Part shown: positions 34,699-36,913 of the stretch, piece after piece | Layout: every line of letters starts with the position of its first letter | Position numbering within the stretch: the first letter of the stretch is position 1 | Assembly: GCA_010365115.1 (NCBI GenBank) | Contig: JAAFGX010000009.1 | Span: 24,130-61,042 of the forward strand | Reading direction: 5' to 3' | From: Paludibacter sp. | Lineage (GTDB): Bacteria > Bacteroidota > Bacteroidia > Bacteroidales > Paludibacteraceae | Length of the DNA stretch: 36,913 nt | The notes under the pieces: generated by a model | The model's input: the letters and a program-made list of their open reading frames with translations, nothing else | The model's database searches: none | Told to the model about the DNA's origin: nothing | Translations under genes and position numbers: made by a program

Positions 34699-35511
34699 AT
34701 GAAAAAACTAATTTTATCCGTTTTAATTATGTTGGCAATAGTTCCAACATTTCAGGCTCAGAAAATTAAAGGTAGCGACACAGTTTTACCTTTAGCACAA
34801 AAAGAAGCCGAAGTATTTATGAAAAGCAATAAGCAATCGATAACAGTTATCGGTGGTGGTAGTGGAGTTGGAATTGCTGCTTTATTGGAAGGAACAACTG
34901 ACATTGCTATGACTTCGAGAAAAATGAAATTCGATGAAAAAGTAAAATGTCAGGAAGCAGGAAAAGCAATTACTGAAAAAATTATTGCTTACGATGCATT
35001 GGCAGTGGTTGTTAACCCTTCAAATCCGGTTTCAAAACTTACCCGTGCACAATTGGAAGGCATATTTACAGGAAAAATAACCAATTGGAAACAAGTTGGG
35101 GGTCAGGATTTGAAAATTATTCCTTACTCTCGCGAAACAAGTTCCGGAACATACGAATTTTTCAAAGAACATGTATTAATGAATAAAAATTATGTAAACT
35201 CAATCTTAAGTATGCCTGCAACCGGTGCTATCATCCAATCGGTGAGCCAAACAAAAGGTGCTATAGGTTATGTAGGATTAGCTTATATGAACAAATCAAT
35301 AAAAGACATTCATGTTTCATTTGATGGTAAAACATTTGTAGAAGCAAGTATGGCTAATGCTATTAACAAGACCTATCCAATTGTTCGTCCATTGTATTTT
35401 TATTACGACAAAAAGTTGGAAGCAAAAAATGCTCCTTTTGTAAATTTTATTCTTTCTGCCCAAGGTCAAAAAATTGTAGTTGAAGTTGGTTACGTCCCAT
35501 TGAAAAAATAA
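34699..35511 (+). CDS. pstS: Phosphate ABC transporter substrate-binding protein
   Basis: The 270-residue protein has a signal peptide (MKKLILSVLIMLAIVPTFQA). It also has the PstS pattern KGSDTVLPLAQKEAEVF, GGGSGVGIAALLEGTTDIAMTSRKM and YSRETSSGTYEFFKE, which supply the phosphate-binding Ser, Gly, Thr and Arg residues. It captures phosphate in the periplasm. The permease and ATPase genes (pstCAB) do not follow; the next gene is on the other strand. The pair porin plus PstS is probably one phosphate-responsive transcript, ended by the hairpin at 35561-35595. Confidence 0.92.
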   Translation: MKKLILSVLIMLAIVPTFQAQKIKGSDTVLPLAQKEAEVFMKSNKQSITVIGGGSGVGIAALLEGTTDIAMTSRKMKFDEKVKCQEAGKAITEKIIAYDALAVVVNPSNPVSKLTRAQLEGIFTGKITNWKQVGGQDLKIIPYSRETSSGTYEFFKEHVLMNKNYVNSILSMPATGAIIQSVSQTKGAIGYVGLAYMNKSIKDIHVSFDGKTFVEASMANAINKTYPIVRPLYFYYDKKLEAKNAPFVNFILSAQGQKIVVEVGYVPLKK

Positions 35512-35560
35512 AGCAAAATAAAAAGGGGTATTATTAAAATCGCTTTATTATTTAAACCAA

Positions 35561-35595
35561 ATCGCCGATGGAATTTCAATTCATCGGCGATCTTT
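35561..35595 (+). terminator. Intrinsic terminator after pstS
   Basis: Atcgccgatg (35561-35570) pairs perfectly with catcggcgat (35582-35591), with an 11-nt loop and cttttat after it. Its position between convergent genes allows action on both strands. Confidence 0.8.
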
Positions 35596-35608
35596 TATAT
35601 TAATGCAT

Positions 35609-36181
35609 TCAGTCAATTTCAATGTCATATTTATCCAAAAGACCTGAGATTCCCATTATTGAAAACTTGGCTTTCTTTATCTTGTTACGCTCGGGGTCAA
35701 TGGAGTAATGGTTGGAAGTTCGAAAATCAGCTTTTTCGAGTATCGAATTATCGAATGTCGCCCTAGTGAGATCACAATTATCAAAAACAGAACCTGTTAA
35801 TTCACATTCGGTAAAGTCAGTTTCGTGGAGTTGGGTATTTCTGAAAATTGTATTTTTTATTTTTGTTCGGTAAAAAGAAGAATGACTCAGGTTGCAATTC
35901 TCAAAAATCATTGACAATTGCAGTTTAATGCAATCATCAAATTGCATTCCCAGCATTTTGCAGTCTTTGAAGTTTATTTCTTTTAACGCCGTTTTCATCA
36001 GTTTAACCATACTCAGGTTGCAACTTATAAAGTTACATTCCAAGAATGATATTTCTGCAAGATCGGAATTTGAGAAGTCGCAGTTAATAAAGTTGCAATA
36101 CTCATACTCTCCCTTTGTCAGCGGAACTTCTGTGTAATTAATTTTTTCAACTGTTTTTTCTTCGAAATATACTTTATCCAT
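35609..36181 (-). CDS. Pentapeptide-repeat protein
   Basis: With ATG 36181 the protein is 190 residues. After a short N-terminal part it is built of pentapeptide repeats with central Leu/Phe: CNFINCDFSNSDLAEISF, CNFISCNLSMVKLMKTAL, ENCNLSHSSFYRTKIKNTIF, HETDFTECELTGSVFDNCDLTRATFDNSILEKADF. These form a right-handed quadrilateral beta-helix. Some family members (Qnr, MfpA) mimic DNA and protect gyrase, but most have no known role, and none is claimed here. A TTG at 36190 would add three residues. It is 35 bp downstream of the msr gene and probably co-transcribed with it. Confidence 0.9.
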   Translation of the reverse strand: MDKVYFEEKTVEKINYTEVPLTKGEYEYCNFINCDFSNSDLAEISFLECNFISCNLSMVKLMKTALKEINFKDCKMLGMQFDDCIKLQLSMIFENCNLSHSSFYRTKIKNTIFRNTQLHETDFTECELTGSVFDNCDLTRATFDNSILEKADFRTSNHYSIDPERNKIKKAKFSIMGISGLLDKYDIEID

Positions 36182-36216
36182 TTTTTGCAATCGGTATTAG
36201 CTTTTTATTGGTTGTT

Positions 36217-36708
36217 TCATTTTTCAAGTTTACCTGTTATTATCTCACTTATTATTTCCAAGTATTCTACATCTGTACTATCCAACACATCATATCGTTC
36301 GCTGTCAACATCCAGTACGCCGACAACTTTTCCCTGCTTGTCAAAAATAGGAACAACGATTTCTGACACCGAGGAACTGCTACAAGCTATATGTCCGGGA
36401 AATTTTTCTACGTCAGGCACAAAAATGCTTTTTGCGTCTTTCCATGCTGTTCCGCAAACTCCTCTGCCCCATTTAATCCGTGTGCAGGCAATTGGTCCCT
36501 GAAAAGGTGCCAGTACAAGTTCTTCATTTTTAACCCAATAGAAGCCAACCCACAACCACCCGAATGTTTCTTTTAAAGCTGCTGAAATATTGGCTAAATT
36601 TGCAGTTAGATCCTCTTCTCCTTCAATTAAAGCATTGAGTTGCGGAATCAATAATGTATATTTATCTTTTTTGTCGGCATCCGCCGCAATGAACAATTCT
36701 TCTGCCAT
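36217..36708 (-). CDS. msrC: Free methionine-(R)-sulfoxide reductase (GAF domain)
   Basis: The 163-residue protein is a single GAF domain of the fRMsr (YebR/MsrC) type, which reduces free Met-(R)-sulfoxide using thioredoxin. Key Cys are Cys75 (GPIACTRIKW), Cys85 (GRGVCGTAW) and Cys109 (GHIACSSSS). Their spacing (10 and 24) equals that of E. coli fRMsr (Cys84, 94, 118), so the catalytic and resolving residues are all present. The VGFYWVKNEELVLAPFQGP block also fits. It is the first gene of a short minus-strand unit with the pentapeptide-repeat gene. Confidence 0.93.
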   Translation of the reverse strand: MAEELFIAADADKKDKYTLLIPQLNALIEGEEDLTANLANISAALKETFGWLWVGFYWVKNEELVLAPFQGPIACTRIKWGRGVCGTAWKDAKSIFVPDVEKFPGHIACSSSSVSEIVVPIFDKQGKVVGVLDVDSERYDVLDSTDVEYLEIISEIITGKLEK

Positions 36709-36721
36709 GGTGTTTTTTTTG

Positions 36722-36752
36722 CAAAGTTAGTAGTTTTTGCTTTTATTTCAAA
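36722..36752 (-). promoter_or_regulatory. Minus-strand promoter of msrC
   Basis: On the minus strand, TTTG (36749-36752) and TAACTTTG (36722-36729) are 19 bp apart, an exact match to the Bacteroidota promoter. The start would be about 8 nt before the ATG at 36708. Confidence 0.7.
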
Positions 36753-36797
36753 CTTAAGTAGTTGCAAACAGCCCCCTAAATCCAGACCTCACCCCAA

Positions 36798-36817
36798 CCC
36801 TTTCCTTGAGGAGAGGG
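36798..36817. repeat. Hairpin of a dispersed intergenic repeat
   Basis: Ccctttcc-ttga-ggagaggg, preceded by cctcaccccaa (36787-36797), resembles intergenic repeat remnants common in this phylum. Confidence 0.45.
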
Positions 36818-36859
36818 AGTAATACCGATTGCACAAACAATATAGTCCAATTTCGACCC

Positions 36860-36874
36860 TGCCTGCCGCAGGCA
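36860..36874. repeat. REP-like palindrome TGCCTGC-C-GCAGGCA
   Basis: This is the same palindrome as at 20066-20080 with the central base changed to C (the reverse complement). It is followed by gttc-type flanking sequence (aagttcg). Confidence 0.65.
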
Positions 36875-36913
36875 AGTTCGTCTTATGGAACATCCCGTGT
36901 AACGGGATTGTCC

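Overview
The window looks like a chromosomal segment of a low-GC member of the Bacteroidota (Bacteroidales/Marinilabiliales-like). Four things point there: a secreted protein ending in a type IX secretion (T9SS) sorting domain; several promoters of the TTTG-N19-21-TAnnTTTG kind, with no Shine-Dalgarno signals worth noting; a tRNA-Leu gene without an encoded CCA; and Wza/Wzc-type proteins of the shape usual in that phylum.

Layout. (1) 1-1396: a gene-poor stretch with a hairpin, a terminator and what reads as the 5' part of a dead group II intron with no reverse transcriptase. (2) 1397-2623 (+): a beta-helix protein with a T9SS tail, separated from the next block by a perfect 24-bp hairpin. (3) 2772-25172, all on the minus strand: a roughly 22-kb exopolysaccharide (EPS)/capsule locus, transcribed from wza-like and wzc-like genes through a Wzx flippase, two GT4 transferases, a Wzy-type polymerase, three GT2 transferases, two FemAB/CelD-like acyltransferases, two GT4 transferases, a polysaccharide deacetylase, a fused double GT4 protein and a WecG/TagA transferase, ending with a WcaJ-like phosphoglycosyltransferase. 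(4) 25173-26016: a long non-coding stretch upstream of wza. (5) 26017-33007: ordinary genes: PAP2 phosphatase (-), NadR-like kinase, serine acetyltransferase, THUMP-type rRNA methyltransferase, tRNA-Leu(CAA), PepD dipeptidase and a secreted C1 peptidase. (6) 33303-35511: a phosphate-type porin and PstS, preceded by 11-bp-phased Pho-box-like repeats. (7) 35609-36708 (-): a pentapeptide-repeat protein and a free methionine-(R)-sulfoxide reductase.

How the EPS genes fit together: the WcaJ-like enzyme loads the first sugar-phosphate on undecaprenyl phosphate, about ten glycosyltransferase domains extend it, acyltransferases and the deacetylase decorate it, Wzx flips it, Wzy polymerises it, and Wzc/Wza control length and export. 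No sugar-nucleotide synthesis genes and no Wzb-type phosphatase lie in the window, so those functions must come from elsewhere.

The most notable signal is that the locus has grown by tandem duplication. There are three adjacent paralogous pairs (GT4-GT4, acyltransferase-acyltransferase, GT2-GT2). The GT4 pair is fused into one 745-residue frame across a 9-T tract, where adding or losing one base would split it into two ordinary genes. Other points of interest are the group II intron relic, a 7-bp repeat array abutting the rlmL start codon, the phased repeats before the porin, and several families of intergenic palindromes.
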